Notes: a model not told the origin generated them from the letters alone. A stretch of 64,000 bases of DNA from Candidatus Zhuqueibacterota bacterium (GCA_022616415.1 JAKEEU010000235.1:17899-81898); one strand, 5' to 3'; counted from the stretch's first letter, positions 52,027-60,652 are shown. A program made the numbers and translations.

Positions 52027-53352
52027 TTACTCCAGCGCTGCAACCCGCACGTACATTTGTTTCTTGAGCACGGCCAGCCAATTTTGCATCTCGTGCTCGA
52101 CCTTGGCGTTCTGTGCCATATCGTGAATTTCCTGCCAATCCTGCGCGAGCGTGTATTGGCGCGCCTCGCGGCGGTCGTCGAGGCGGACGAGGTGAAAGCC
52201 GTATTGCGTTTTGAGCGGCTCCGAGATTTCGCCGGGCTGCAACGTTCTGGCGACTTCGCGAAACTCCGGCACCTGCAATTGGTCGGACTCAAACCAGCCA
52301 AGATCGCCGCCCTTTTCGCTGGAAGTTTGATCGCTCGAATATTTTTTGGCTGCCTCTTCAAAAGAAGTTTTGCCGGCGAGAATATCGTCGCGCAACTGGC
52401 GAACGAACGCCTCGGCCGCTTTCTCGTCGCTCGCCGAAGTGCTCAACCGAACCAGAATATGGCGGGCATTGATTTTTTCGCCGCGCCGGTCGATGAGCTG
52501 AATCACGTGAAAACCGAACGGCGAGCGCACCACGCCCGAAATTTCCCCCGGTTGCAAGGCAAACGCCGCCTCTTCAAATTCTTTGACGAAATCGCCGCGC
52601 TGTATAAAGCCGAGCTCGCCGCCTTTCGTGGCCGAGCCGGGATCTTCCGAATAGAGCCGCGCCAGCGTGGCAAAATCTTCGCCGCCGCGCACGCGCTGCA
52701 GCAGCGTGTCGATTTTCGCTTTCGCCGCTTCCACCGCGGCGTCGCCGGGAGCAATATTCACGAGCACATGACTGAGGCGAACTGAAGCCTTAATCCCCGG
52801 CAAGCTGTCCTTGTGGGTTTGATAAAATTCTTCCACTTCGCGGCGCGATATTTTGACCTCGCGAAACTTTTTTTGCTGCAGTGTGCGCACCAGCAAATTT
52901 TCTTCAACATTTTCCCGAAATGTACGGCGAATTTTGCGCATTGGCTGGCCGTAATATTCCTCCAGTTTCTCTTCGGAGCCGAGCTGCTCGACCATGTATT
53001 TGAGTCGTTCTTCCAGATATTGATCGACCTGGCGTTGATCGACCGTGACGCTGTCCTCTTTCGCTTTGGTAAAAAATACTTTTTGGGCAATCAGGCTTTG
53101 CAACGCGTTTTCACGAAGCTCGTTAAATTTGTCCGGCTGCTTGCGCGGATCGACGCCCATTTGGACCGCCAAGGAATAGGTGTATTGCAATAATTCCGAT
53201 TGCAGGATGATCTGATCGTCAACCGCGGCAACGATCCGGTCGATCACTTCCTGGCCTTGCGCCGGCGGCGCCGCGATGAAGACGGCCCAAAGGAAAAGAA
53301 ACAAAACACCAACGGCTTTACAACGAAGGAAAAAGTTTTGTACGTTTTGCAT
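52027..53352 (-). CDS. surA: SurA-type periplasmic chaperone and peptidyl-prolyl isomerase
   Basis: 441 residues. A signal peptide (to AQG-QEV) precedes a SurA N-terminal domain (DRIVAAVDDQIILQSELLQY), then two parvulin domains at about 190-290 (VRLSHVLVNIAP, GFIQRGDFVKEFEEAAFAL) and 295-400 (INARHILVRLSTSASDEKA, FREVARTLQPGEISEPLKTQYGFHLVRL). It guides outer-membrane proteins and isomerises prolyl bonds in the periplasm. It is followed (upstream on this strand) by a second PpiC-like gene and Mfd, a frequent order in FCB bacteria. Confidence 0.93.
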   Translation of the reverse strand: MQNVQNFFLRCKAVGVLFLFLWAVFIAAPPAQGQEVIDRIVAAVDDQIILQSELLQYTYSLAVQMGVDPRKQPDKFNELRENALQSLIAQKVFFTKAKEDSVTVDQRQVDQYLEERLKYMVEQLGSEEKLEEYYGQPMRKIRRTFRENVEENLLVRTLQQKKFREVKISRREVEEFYQTHKDSLPGIKASVRLSHVLVNIAPGDAAVEAAKAKIDTLLQRVRGGEDFATLARLYSEDPGSATKGGELGFIQRGDFVKEFEEAAFALQPGEISGVVRSPFGFHVIQLIDRRGEKINARHILVRLSTSASDEKAAEAFVRQLRDDILAGKTSFEEAAKKYSSDQTSSEKGGDLGWFESDQLQVPEFREVARTLQPGEISEPLKTQYGFHLVRLDDRREARQYTLAQDWQEIHDMAQNAKVEHEMQNWLAVLKKQMYVRVAALE

Positions 53353-53372
53353 AAATATCCTTGGTATAGAAA

Positions 53373-54353
53373 TTAACGCCCTTGTGGACCGCTTGTTGCT
53401 CGCGCAAAAATGGCGTCCATGGACAGGCTATCCAACACGAACAGATTTTTTTCGATCACGGCGGCGTTTTTAAATTCGGCCAGCATTTGTTTGTATCGTT
53501 CCTGGCGTTTCTCGCTTTGAATTCTCGCTACGATTTGATCCTGTACCGAAGTGAGGGGCCGGAGCGAGCCGACTTCGTACTTTTCAATCATTTTGAAAAC
53601 ATGAAATCCGTCTTCAAGCTGAATCGGGCGTGAAACGGCGCCCGGTGTCATGGTAAAAACCGCGCTGGCTATCGCCGGCGCCGTTTCTTCTTCCGTTAAA
53701 TACAAATCCCACCCGGCGCTGTCGCCGGCGGCGTAGCGGCGCGCCATTTGCGAAAAGTCAACCCCTTCCCGCAAGGCTGTAACGAGGGAATCCGCCCTCT
53801 CCTTCTTTCCGACTTTGAGATACCAAACGCGAACTTCTTTCGTGCTGCGAACGAAATTTTGGCGGTTGTCATTATAGTACTTTTCAATTTCATCTTCCGA
53901 AAGCGGAAACGGCTTGTTCAGCTCCTGCTCCAAAAGCATATTCACCGCCAGCTCGCGCTCGAGGCGGCGCAACTCGCGGCGCACGTTTTCGCTTTGATCC
54001 AGCCGCCGCCGCCTGGCTTCCTGAAAAAGAATTTGAGAATCCGTCCAGCGTATGACGTAATCTTGCAGCTCGCTTTTGGTGATGCGGCCCCGGAACTGCA
54101 GCGGAATTTCGTTGGCAATATCCATCACCGTCAGTGTCTCGGAATCGACGCGCACGACGACGTCCTGCGGGTTTTGCTGTTGCCGGCAAGCGCAGAAAGA
54201 AAAGACAACAAAATGTAAAGATAAAAAGATTGTCCGCAACGCTTTACTTTTGCCGATCAACGCCCGGCCAGCACAATCTTTACGAAAAAAGCATTCCCGC
54301 CAGGACGCCAAGACGCGCAGATTTCGCAAAGGAAAAAATGGGGTGTCCTTCAT
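53373..54353 (-). CDS. PpiC-like peptidyl-prolyl isomerase lipoprotein
   Basis: 326 residues from ATG 54353, 5 nt after the Mfd stop, so coupled translation is likely. A signal sequence (TIFLSLHFVVFSFCAC) ends in a lipobox cysteine at about residue 55. The body has a SurA-like N-terminal domain and one parvulin domain (RVWYLKVGKKERADSLV...QMARRYAAGDSAGWDLYL...GAVSRPIQLEDGFHVFKM). It is probably an outer-membrane-anchored folding helper working with SurA. The first ~35 residues are encoded by an intergenic-type repeat (iterated GCGTC/TTGGCGTCC). A TTG start at 54264, just before the signal sequence, may be the true one. Confidence 0.78.
   Translation of the reverse strand: MKDTPFFPLRNLRVLASWRECFFRKDCAGRALIGKSKALRTIFLSLHFVVFSFCACRQQQNPQDVVVRVDSETLTVMDIANEIPLQFRGRITKSELQDYVIRWTDSQILFQEARRRRLDQSENVRRELRRLERELAVNMLLEQELNKPFPLSEDEIEKYYNDNRQNFVRSTKEVRVWYLKVGKKERADSLVTALREGVDFSQMARRYAAGDSAGWDLYLTEEETAPAIASAVFTMTPGAVSRPIQLEDGFHVFKMIEKYEVGSLRPLTSVQDQIVARIQSEKRQERYKQMLAEFKNAAVIEKNLFVLDSLSMDAIFARATSGPQGR
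54289..54345. repeat. Iterated GCGTCTTGGCGTC word at the chaperone start
   Basis: On the minus strand, TTTGCGAAATCTGCGCGTCT then TGGCGTCCTGGCGGGAATGC. It resembles the iterated TTTGCGTCTT word at 9001-9026. Here it is inside a potential reading frame. Confidence 0.45.
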
Positions 54354-54358
54354 TGCCT

Positions 54359-57300
54359 TTATTTCTCTCCTAATTTTTCTTCCGGTACCAAGCTTCGCAA
54401 AAATTTCAAAGTTAAAGGCAAGGCCTTTTGCGGCTTCGGCACGGGCAAACGAAAGCCAAAATCCGGCCGCTGAATGAACTCAAATGGCGCCGCCGCGCGT
54501 TGCACCATTGAACCAATCCACTGTTTCATCGGTTCCCCTTTGGTTGGACGGCCGTTCTCCGCAAAAATTCCCAAACTCTGCCGCGAGGCGATTTGCAGGC
54601 GCTTCAATCCCAGCGCGGTTCCCATCAATTTCAGATTCCCCAGGCCCAGCAAATTTTCCGCCGCCTCCGGCAACCGGCCAAAGCGGTCGGCTAATTCCTC
54701 TTGCACCGCGGCAATATCGGAAAGTTTTTTGGCTTCTGCAAGCCGCCGGTAAATGGCGACGCGCTCCGCCGGCATTTCGACGTAGTCATCCGGCAAGTAG
54801 GCGTCGCCATCCAGCTCGACGCGGCACTCCTCTTTTTTCTCGGAGATTGCCGCAATTGCCTCTTGCGGGAACTCTTCCAGCCGCGCCTCCTGCACCGCCT
54901 CTTCGAGAATTTTACAATACAAATCGAAGCCGAGCGAGTCGATAAAACCGCTCTGCTCTGCGCCGAGCATATTTCCGGCGCCGCGAATTTCAAGGTCGCG
55001 CATAGCAATTTGAAAGCCGCTGCCCAAATCCGTGAACTGCTCGATGGTCTCCAGGCGCTTGATCGCCTCGGTCGTCAGGTTGCGAATCGGCGGGATGACG
55101 AGATAACAATAGGCTTTATGATGGCTGCGCCCGACGCGGCCGCGCAACTGATAAAGCTGCGCCAAGCCAAAACGATCGGCGCGGTTGATGATCATCGTGT
55201 TGACGTTGGGCATGTCGATGCCGGATTCGATGATCATCGTCGCAACGAGCACGTGAAACTTGCGATCAATGAAATCCAAGATCGCCTTTTCAAGCTCGTG
55301 CTCGTTCATCTGGCCGTGCGCCACGCCAAATTCGACTTCGGGAATCACGCGCTGCAACAAATCCGCCATGCGGTAAATCGAGCTGACGCGATTGTGCACG
55401 AAAAACACCTGCCCGCCGCGATGCACTTCACGTAAAATCACCTGCCGGATCAAATCGCGATCGAACTGCGTGATCTCCGTATGCACCGGCAACCGATCCT
55501 TAGGCGGCGTGTTGATATTGGACATGTCACGCACGCCGAGCAGCGACATGTGCAGCGTGCGCGGAATCGGCGTGGCGGAAAGCGTCAGCACGTCGACGTT
55601 GACGCGCAGCTCTTTGAGGCGTTCTTTGTGCTTCACGCCAAAACGCTGCTCTTCATCAACGACCAGCAAGCCGAGATCTTTGAACGCCACGTCTTTGGAG
55701 AGCAAACGGTGCGTGCCGATGACGACGTCGACCTGGCCGGCCTTGAGCTTTTCGACGATGCGCTTTTGCTCGGCCGCGGAGCGAAACCGCGAGAGCGCTT
55801 CGACCTGCACCGGATATTTGTGCAGGCGTTCGCGAAACGTGTTGTAATGTTGCTGCGCCAAAATCGTCGTCGGCACCAGCACCGCGACTTGCTTGCTGCT
55901 CTGCACCGCCTTGAACGCGGCGCGAATCGCGACTTCGGTTTTGCCGTAGCCGACGTCGCCGCAAACCAGGCGATCCATCGGGTTGTCGCTCTCCATATCG
56001 TGTTTGACTTCATCGACGGCGCGCGCTTGATCCGGCGTATCTTCGTAAATGAAGGATGCTTCAAGCTCTTTTTGCCAATACGTATCTTGAGGAAATGAAA
56101 TGCCCTTTTGCGCCTTGCGCGCCGCATAAAGCTTGATGAGATCGCGCGCGATGTCTTTGATGCGGCTCTTCGTGCGTTTCTTCAGGCGATCCCAATCCGG
56201 CGCGCCGAGTTTATGAACACGCGGCGCTAGGCCGTCGCGCGAGCTGTATTTCTGCACGCGATCCATTTTTTCAAGCGGGACAAACAGCTTATCCTGATCC
56301 TGATATTGAATGACCAGACACTCGCGCTCGAAACCGCCGGTGGCAATCTTTTGCAATCCTTGATAACTGCCGATGCCGTGATCGACGTGGACGACGTAAT
56401 CGCCGCGCATGAGCGTTTTGAGCTGGCGGAACGTCAATCCTTCTTTGTAGCGCCGCCGCTGTCGCACGCGGCGAACGCGGCCATAAAATTCGTGATCGGT
56501 GTAAACCGCCAGGCCGAGCTGCGGCAACTGAAAGCCGCCGTGCAAGCCAGCCGCAATGACGTGCAATTCGGGAAAATTGAAATCGCGCTCTTCAAACAAA
56601 TCTTTGAGGCGCTCGCTGTGCGCCGGCGATTCGCAGAGAAAATAAAGTTGTGCCGGCGTGTGTTGCTCGATGAATTTTTCCATGTCGCGGCGCAAAACGG
56701 TGAGATCGCCGTGAAACGACGGTTGCGGTTGCGCCGCGCAATCGATCACCTTTTTCGACGGCTCCGCCTGCACGGTTGGAAAAGCAATTCGCGTGAAACG
56801 ATTGAACGGAGCAAAAAACTCTTCCAGCGCCTCATTCTTGAAAATATCGCCTTCTTCCGCCGGCAGCCACTCTTCGTCGCGGCCATTCATGGAAGTATCT
56901 GCTGAAGCCGTCAACGCCACAGCCATTTGCTCGGTTTGAAAAAAGCAGGCACTGGTTTCGTCCGTGAGATAATCCAGCAGCGTGGCCGGCGAATTGTCGT
57001 CATCATTCGGCAGCAGGTTTTGCGGATAGACGAAAATTTCTTGCAGCGTGCTCTGCGAACGCTGCGTGGCCGGATCAAATTCCCGAATCGACTCGATGGT
57101 GTCGCCCCAAAATTCGACGCGAATCGGCAGCGGGCGGGAGAATGGATAAATGTCGATGATGCCGCCGCGCACGCTCATTTCGCCCGGCTCTTCGATCATC
57201 GGCTGGCGCACAAAATCCATCGTAGCCAATTGCTCGACAACGGTGGAAAACGGCAGTTCCGCGCCGGTTTGGAGATGCAGCTTCTGTACGCGCATGGCCT

Positions 57301-57736
57301 GTGGCGGCCGCAGCGCCACTTGCAGAGCATGAACATTCGCAACGACGATGAACGGTTCTTTCGCCGTGGCGCCATTCTCGTTCGCGCTCGCCGGGGTTCG
57401 CAAATTCAGCAAGCGCTCGATTACCTCGAGCTGTTGCGAAGTGGCGTGCGCCTCGTGATGTCCCCACGGCAAAACTTTCCCTGGCGGGAACAGCGTGGCG
57501 GCGCCTTCCGGCAAAAGCGCATCCAGCTCGTCTTTAAAACGTTCGGCCTGGTCAATAAAAGGAAACAAGCAGAGAAAGGGCTTGCGGGTTTGCTCGAACA
57601 GCAACGCCAGCAGCGCCGCCGGCAACGAGCCGGGAGCGCTGCGAACCACAACTTCGTTGTCTATCTTCGTGGCCTCAAGTATGGCCCGAAAAAACGGTGC
57701 GGAGCCGAGCTGCTTTTTTATTGCATCCAAAGACAT
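54359..57736 (-). CDS. mfd: Transcription-repair coupling factor Mfd
   Basis: 1125 residues, normal length. UvrB-like N-terminal modules (about 1-340), an RNA polymerase-interaction domain around GDYVVHVDHGIGSYQGL (about 430-500), then the translocase: Walker A GDVGYGKT, LVVDEEQRFG, LTLSATPIPRTL, and the RecG/TRG-type QLRGRVGRSHHKAYCY. The C-terminal TRCF domain is complete. Mfd removes stalled RNA polymerase and recruits UvrA. It has no good ribosome site. Confidence 0.97.
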   Translation of the reverse strand: MSLDAIKKQLGSAPFFRAILEATKIDNEVVVRSAPGSLPAALLALLFEQTRKPFLCLFPFIDQAERFKDELDALLPEGAATLFPPGKVLPWGHHEAHATSQQLEVIERLLNLRTPASANENGATAKEPFIVVANVHALQVALRPPQAMRVQKLHLQTGAELPFSTVVEQLATMDFVRQPMIEEPGEMSVRGGIIDIYPFSRPLPIRVEFWGDTIESIREFDPATQRSQSTLQEIFVYPQNLLPNDDDNSPATLLDYLTDETSACFFQTEQMAVALTASADTSMNGRDEEWLPAEEGDIFKNEALEEFFAPFNRFTRIAFPTVQAEPSKKVIDCAAQPQPSFHGDLTVLRRDMEKFIEQHTPAQLYFLCESPAHSERLKDLFEERDFNFPELHVIAAGLHGGFQLPQLGLAVYTDHEFYGRVRRVRQRRRYKEGLTFRQLKTLMRGDYVVHVDHGIGSYQGLQKIATGGFERECLVIQYQDQDKLFVPLEKMDRVQKYSSRDGLAPRVHKLGAPDWDRLKKRTKSRIKDIARDLIKLYAARKAQKGISFPQDTYWQKELEASFIYEDTPDQARAVDEVKHDMESDNPMDRLVCGDVGYGKTEVAIRAAFKAVQSSKQVAVLVPTTILAQQHYNTFRERLHKYPVQVEALSRFRSAAEQKRIVEKLKAGQVDVVIGTHRLLSKDVAFKDLGLLVVDEEQRFGVKHKERLKELRVNVDVLTLSATPIPRTLHMSLLGVRDMSNINTPPKDRLPVHTEITQFDRDLIRQVILREVHRGGQVFFVHNRVSSIYRMADLLQRVIPEVEFGVAHGQMNEHELEKAILDFIDRKFHVLVATMIIESGIDMPNVNTMIINRADRFGLAQLYQLRGRVGRSHHKAYCYLVIPPIRNLTTEAIKRLETIEQFTDLGSGFQIAMRDLEIRGAGNMLGAEQSGFIDSLGFDLYCKILEEAVQEARLEEFPQEAIAAISEKKEECRVELDGDAYLPDDYVEMPAERVAIYRRLAEAKKLSDIAAVQEELADRFGRLPEAAENLLGLGNLKLMGTALGLKRLQIASRQSLGIFAENGRPTKGEPMKQWIGSMVQRAAAPFEFIQRPDFGFRLPVPKPQKALPLTLKFLRSLVPEEKLGEK

Positions 57737-57973
57737 ACAATCACAAAAAATGAATCGTCCTAATTTTATAATATAAATTTATTTTACAAAAAATCATTTT
57801 ATTTTAACCCACTAAACACATGAAATACACGAAAAGAAAAACGTCACTTCAAAAGAATCCCTGCGGGTTTAGCATTTTACAATTTAAGAAATCGTGTACT
57901 AAATTCAAAAAAATTCTTTCAGAATGACAACTTTGTTGCTTTTTTCGCGCCTTATCGCTTTTTTCGTGTGTCC
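57737..57973. other. AT-rich gap with iterated ACACGAAA word
   Basis: Contains CCCACTAAACACATGAAATA then CACGAAAAGAAAAACG, and near the other end CGCCTTATCGCTTTTTTCGT then GTGTCC. The arms are roughly inverse to each other, like the other iterated-word repeats. No gene is evident. Confidence 0.4.
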
Positions 57974-58885
57974 TCAAGAAATCAGCGCTTGCCGAACGAA
58001 CCCACCCGCTTGCGCCAATCGGCGCCGCGCTTCTTCGGAATCGACGCCGGCAAGAATCATCACCACCGCGGTTTTGACATGCCCTCCAGCCTGCTCCAGA
58101 ACGCGTCCGGATTCTTCGTAGCTCACGCCGGTTACCAGCATCACCGTGCGTTTCGAGCGCTCCTCCAGCTTCTTCGAGGTCATTTGCAAATCGACCATCA
58201 TATTCTCGTAAACCTTGCCGAGGCGAATCATCGCCGTCGTGGTCAGCATATTGAGCACGAGCTTGGTGGCGGTGCCGGCTTTCATGCGCGTCGAGCCCAT
58301 CACCACCTCCGGCCCAACGACCGGGCAGATCGCCACGTCAACCGGAATGGAAAGCTCGGAGCGCGGATTGCAAATGAGATAAATCGTCTTCCCTCCCGTC
58401 TCACGGGCTTTGGTGAGCGCACCGAGCACGTACGGTGTGCGCCTGCTGGCGGCAATGCCGCAAACAACATCCTTGGCTGAAAAACCGTGGTCGAGCAAAT
58501 CTTTGGCACCTTGTTCAAAGACATCTTCGACGCCTTCTTGCGAGCGAATGAGCGCTTTGTAGCCGCCCGCGATAATACCTTGAATCATCTCCGGGTCGGT
58601 GCCATACGTCGGCGGACACTCCGAGGCATCGAGCACGCCGAGACGGCCGCTCGTGCCGGCGCCGACATAAAAAAGTCGCCCGCCAGTTTTGAAGGCCGCG
58701 ACGATCAACTCGACGGCCACGGCGATATATGGAATCTCACCGGCAATAATATCGGCAATTTTGCGGTCTTCGTTGTTGATGAACTGCAAAATCTCAATTG
58801 TGGATTTTGCATCGATCTCCATCGTCGCGGGATTGCGCGACTCGGTGATCAGGTCTTTGATTTCGTCAAATACTTGGCGGCTCAT
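57974..58885 (-). CDS. murQ: N-acetylmuramic acid 6-phosphate etherase
   Basis: 303 residues of the SIS fold. RLFYVGAGTSGRLGVLDASECPPTYG is the MurQ hallmark, with the catalytic Glu in SECPP. VVMGSTRMKAGTATKLVLNMLTT is the second family mark. MurQ cleaves the lactyl ether of MurNAc-6-P to give GlcNAc-6-P, recycling peptidoglycan. No PTS or MurK/MurP gene is adjacent. The start codon overlaps the stop of a RelE-type toxin gene as ATGA, so murQ is translated from a toxin-antitoxin transcript. Confidence 0.95.
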   Translation of the reverse strand: MSRQVFDEIKDLITESRNPATMEIDAKSTIEILQFINNEDRKIADIIAGEIPYIAVAVELIVAAFKTGGRLFYVGAGTSGRLGVLDASECPPTYGTDPEMIQGIIAGGYKALIRSQEGVEDVFEQGAKDLLDHGFSAKDVVCGIAASRRTPYVLGALTKARETGGKTIYLICNPRSELSIPVDVAICPVVGPEVVMGSTRMKAGTATKLVLNMLTTTAMIRLGKVYENMMVDLQMTSKKLEERSKRTVMLVTGVSYEESGRVLEQAGGHVKTAVVMILAGVDSEEARRRLAQAGGFVRQALIS

Positions 58886-59151
58886 ATTCGAGAGATCAGT
58901 TTGTCATATTCTGAATGTGAGCCAATCCAGAACCAAAGAACTTCATCATTTTCCAAAACTCCAACGGCGCGATAATCAATATTGATTCGCACAGAATAGA
59001 TTGGCTTTGTCGGGTGAATTGATTTGAAACGCAAGCTTGGATGGTAAGGGTTCTGGATGAAAAGCTTGTACGCTTCCCTGGCTTGACGGCGAACTTGCTC
59101 GGGCAACTGTGTGAGCGCTTTGCGAAAGCGGTCTGTCGTGCGTGATTTCAC
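58882..59151 (-). CDS. RelE/ParE-superfamily toxin
   Basis: 89 residues. The pattern FRKALTQLPEQVRRQAREAYKLFIQNPYHPSLRFKSI followed by YSVRINIDYRAVGVLEND and FWIGSHSEYDKLI is typical of the RelE/ParE fold (KxxxL/IxR...YRV/A...WIGxHxxYD). The His-Glu-Tyr end resembles the mRNA-interferase HigB/MqsR-like or RelE branch. It starts with GTG, overlapping the antitoxin stop as GTGA. It ends by ATGA overlap with murQ. Confidence 0.88.
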   Translation of the reverse strand: MKSRTTDRFRKALTQLPEQVRRQAREAYKLFIQNPYHPSLRFKSIHPTKPIYSVRINIDYRAVGVLENDEVLWFWIGSHSEYDKLISRI

Positions 59152-59366
59152 AACTTCTCCGGATCAAGAACCAGCGTACGACCAGCGCGATATTCAGCGC
59201 ATGCTTCATCGGCCAATTGCGCCAGCAAGTCTTCAGAATTGGCAAAAGTTTTTTGCCAACGAAGCTCGGAAGCCAATTCGGCAAATATCCAGTTGGCTAA
59301 AATATTTTGCTCATGCTCAGGGAGCTTGGCGGCTTCATCAAAGGCTTTCGATAAAAGCTGGGTCAT
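59148..59366 (-). CDS. Antitoxin of the RelE-type module
   Basis: 72 residues, with a good ribosome site (AAAGGA, 8 nt before ATG). It is a small acidic helical protein (LPEHEQNILANWIFAELASELRWQKTFANSEDLLAQLADEA), as common for antitoxins paired with RelE-like toxins in environmental genomes. The Q-E-L/W type N-terminal helix would bind DNA or toxin. It is upstream of, and coupled to, the toxin by a 4-nt overlap. Confidence 0.85.
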   Translation of the reverse strand: MTQLLSKAFDEAAKLPEHEQNILANWIFAELASELRWQKTFANSEDLLAQLADEACAEYRAGRTLVLDPEKL

Positions 59367-59410
59367 TGTTGGTATCCTTTAAATTTAAAATTTCATCAAA
59401 CAGACACTTC

Positions 59411-59439
59411 AATATAAGAAATGTTCGCTTGCGCTGCAA
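59411..59439 (-). promoter_or_regulatory. Promoter for the toxin-antitoxin-murQ unit
   Basis: On the minus strand: TTGCAG, 17-bp spacer, TATATT, ending 45 nt before the antitoxin start. It is derived from, or adjacent to, a murQ-like remnant. Confidence 0.5.
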
Positions 59440-59447
59440 AACATTTG

Positions 59448-59523
59448 CTCAGCATTTTTTCTTTTGCTGGATTCCGCGACGCGGTGATGAAATCTTTGGT
59501 TTCGTCAAATACTTGCTGCTCAT
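59448..59523 (-). pseudogene. Remnant of a second murQ 5' end
   Basis: On the minus strand, from ATG 59523, a sequence resembles the start of murQ: QQVFDETKDFITASRNPA against RQVFDEIKDLITESRNPA at murQ residues 3-20. One base near the start (ATGAGCAGCAAG against ATGAGCCGCCAAG) puts the ATG out of frame. Similarity fades after about 24 codons. It is diverged (roughly 75-80% by eye), so not a recent copy. Confidence 0.75.
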
Positions 59524-59557
59524 TTTGATGACGGATTTGGGATTGGGGATTGCGGAA

Positions 59558-59968
59558 TTAGGCAATCGTTTCATGTTCCGGCAGCGACGTCTTGCTGGGC
59601 ATCTGCTTTTCAGTGGCTTTCAATTTTTTGCCATACTTCTCACAGAAAAATCGAATACATTCCGGCGCGACGTCGACGGCCTTTTCGTCGTAAGCGCCGG
59701 TTTCGGGATTGAGCCAGATCAAAGCATAATCACCTTCGACCAAGCGAAATTGTTCTTTATCCCGCAATCGCAAAAAGACTTCGCCGGGGTCGTCTTCCAT
59801 AATCAGCGGATAAAAATCCAATTCGTAGATTGAGACGTCCAAGTCGTCTTCAAACCAAAGACGCAAAACATAATCGCGCACGTATTCCGCCGTCAGCAAG
59901 CCTTTCTCTTGATGATTCTGCCAAAGGGCTTCATTGTCAGCGTACTTACGCCATTCTTTCCATTTCAT
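59558..59968 (-). CDS. Hypothetical acidic protein
   Basis: 136 residues, mainly acidic with many aromatic residues (WKEWRKYADNEALWQNH, VRDYVLRLWFEDDLDVSIYELDFYPLIMEDDPG). No signal peptide or membrane segment. It starts 3 nt after the stop of the gene at 59972-60652, so the two are likely one unit. Family not recognised. Confidence 0.65.
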   Translation of the reverse strand: MKWKEWRKYADNEALWQNHQEKGLLTAEYVRDYVLRLWFEDDLDVSIYELDFYPLIMEDDPGEVFLRLRDKEQFRLVEGDYALIWLNPETGAYDEKAVDVAPECIRFFCEKYGKKLKATEKQMPSKTSLPEHETIA

Positions 59969-59971
59969 AAG

Positions 59972-60652
59972 TTATCCAACGAGAACACCTTGTTCTTCAA
60001 ACCAATCGCGATGCTTGCTAAAATTCCACATCGCCGCTTCGTAGGGGTCGGGAACGTTCAGCTTCGCGGCATAAATTGGGACGAACGCCAAGGCAAACTC
60101 TTTAAGTTGCTGAGTAGCTTTTCGTATTTCCGTGCGGTAATCCTTGAACGGTACGGCATATTGGACATCGTCCCGCTTATTCCACAAAACCACTTGATCA
60201 TTTTTCAGCCAGGCTTCAAAGGGATAATTACAAGCATGCCTTATTTCAGCACGCATGTTTTGAGTGAGTTGCTCAACAGATAGCTCCCATTCAATTGCAT
60301 CGGAAATCGTCGAACTCTCTTCCACCCCAAAAACATAGACGCCGTTTTCGACAAAAGCATATCCGCCGCTCAATTCGGTTTCAGTGGGTGCATGAACGTC
60401 ATAACTGAAGATTTCAGCCAAATCATCAAGATGATCAAACAGAGAACCAACAGGAACCAAAAGGTCGGCGCCAGGAAGAAAATTGACCGAGGCAATTTTT
60501 TTCGGTCGAAGCATCTCTCTGCAAAGAGCTTGCAGTTCTTCACGTGTCGGCGGCCATTTATCGACGCCATCAAACATATACAAAGGCTGCAGCTCAATCA
60601 CAGGGATAACTTTGACGGCTTTTATCTGTTTTAAATTGGATGTGTTGCTCAT
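59972..60652 (-). CDS. Hypothetical protein, first gene of a pair
   Basis: 226 residues from ATG 60652, behind GGGAGAACAGCC. The longer reading to 60679 lacks such a site. The sequence mixes a VIPVIELQPLYMFDGVDKWPP start with strand-rich FSYDVHAPTETELSGGYAFVENGVYVFGVEE. It appears cytosolic. Neither family nor function is recognised. Immediate linkage with the acidic gene suggests a two-protein system. Confidence 0.65.
   Translation of the reverse strand: MSNTSNLKQIKAVKVIPVIELQPLYMFDGVDKWPPTREELQALCREMLRPKKIASVNFLPGADLLVPVGSLFDHLDDLAEIFSYDVHAPTETELSGGYAFVENGVYVFGVEESSTISDAIEWELSVEQLTQNMRAEIRHACNYPFEAWLKNDQVVLWNKRDDVQYAVPFKDYRTEIRKATQQLKEFALAFVPIYAAKLNVPDPYEAAMWNFSKHRDWFEEQGVLVG

Noticed and set aside
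56927..57763. Plus-strand open frame opposite mfd
   Set aside because: Antisense shadow, low-complexity Q/R-rich product.
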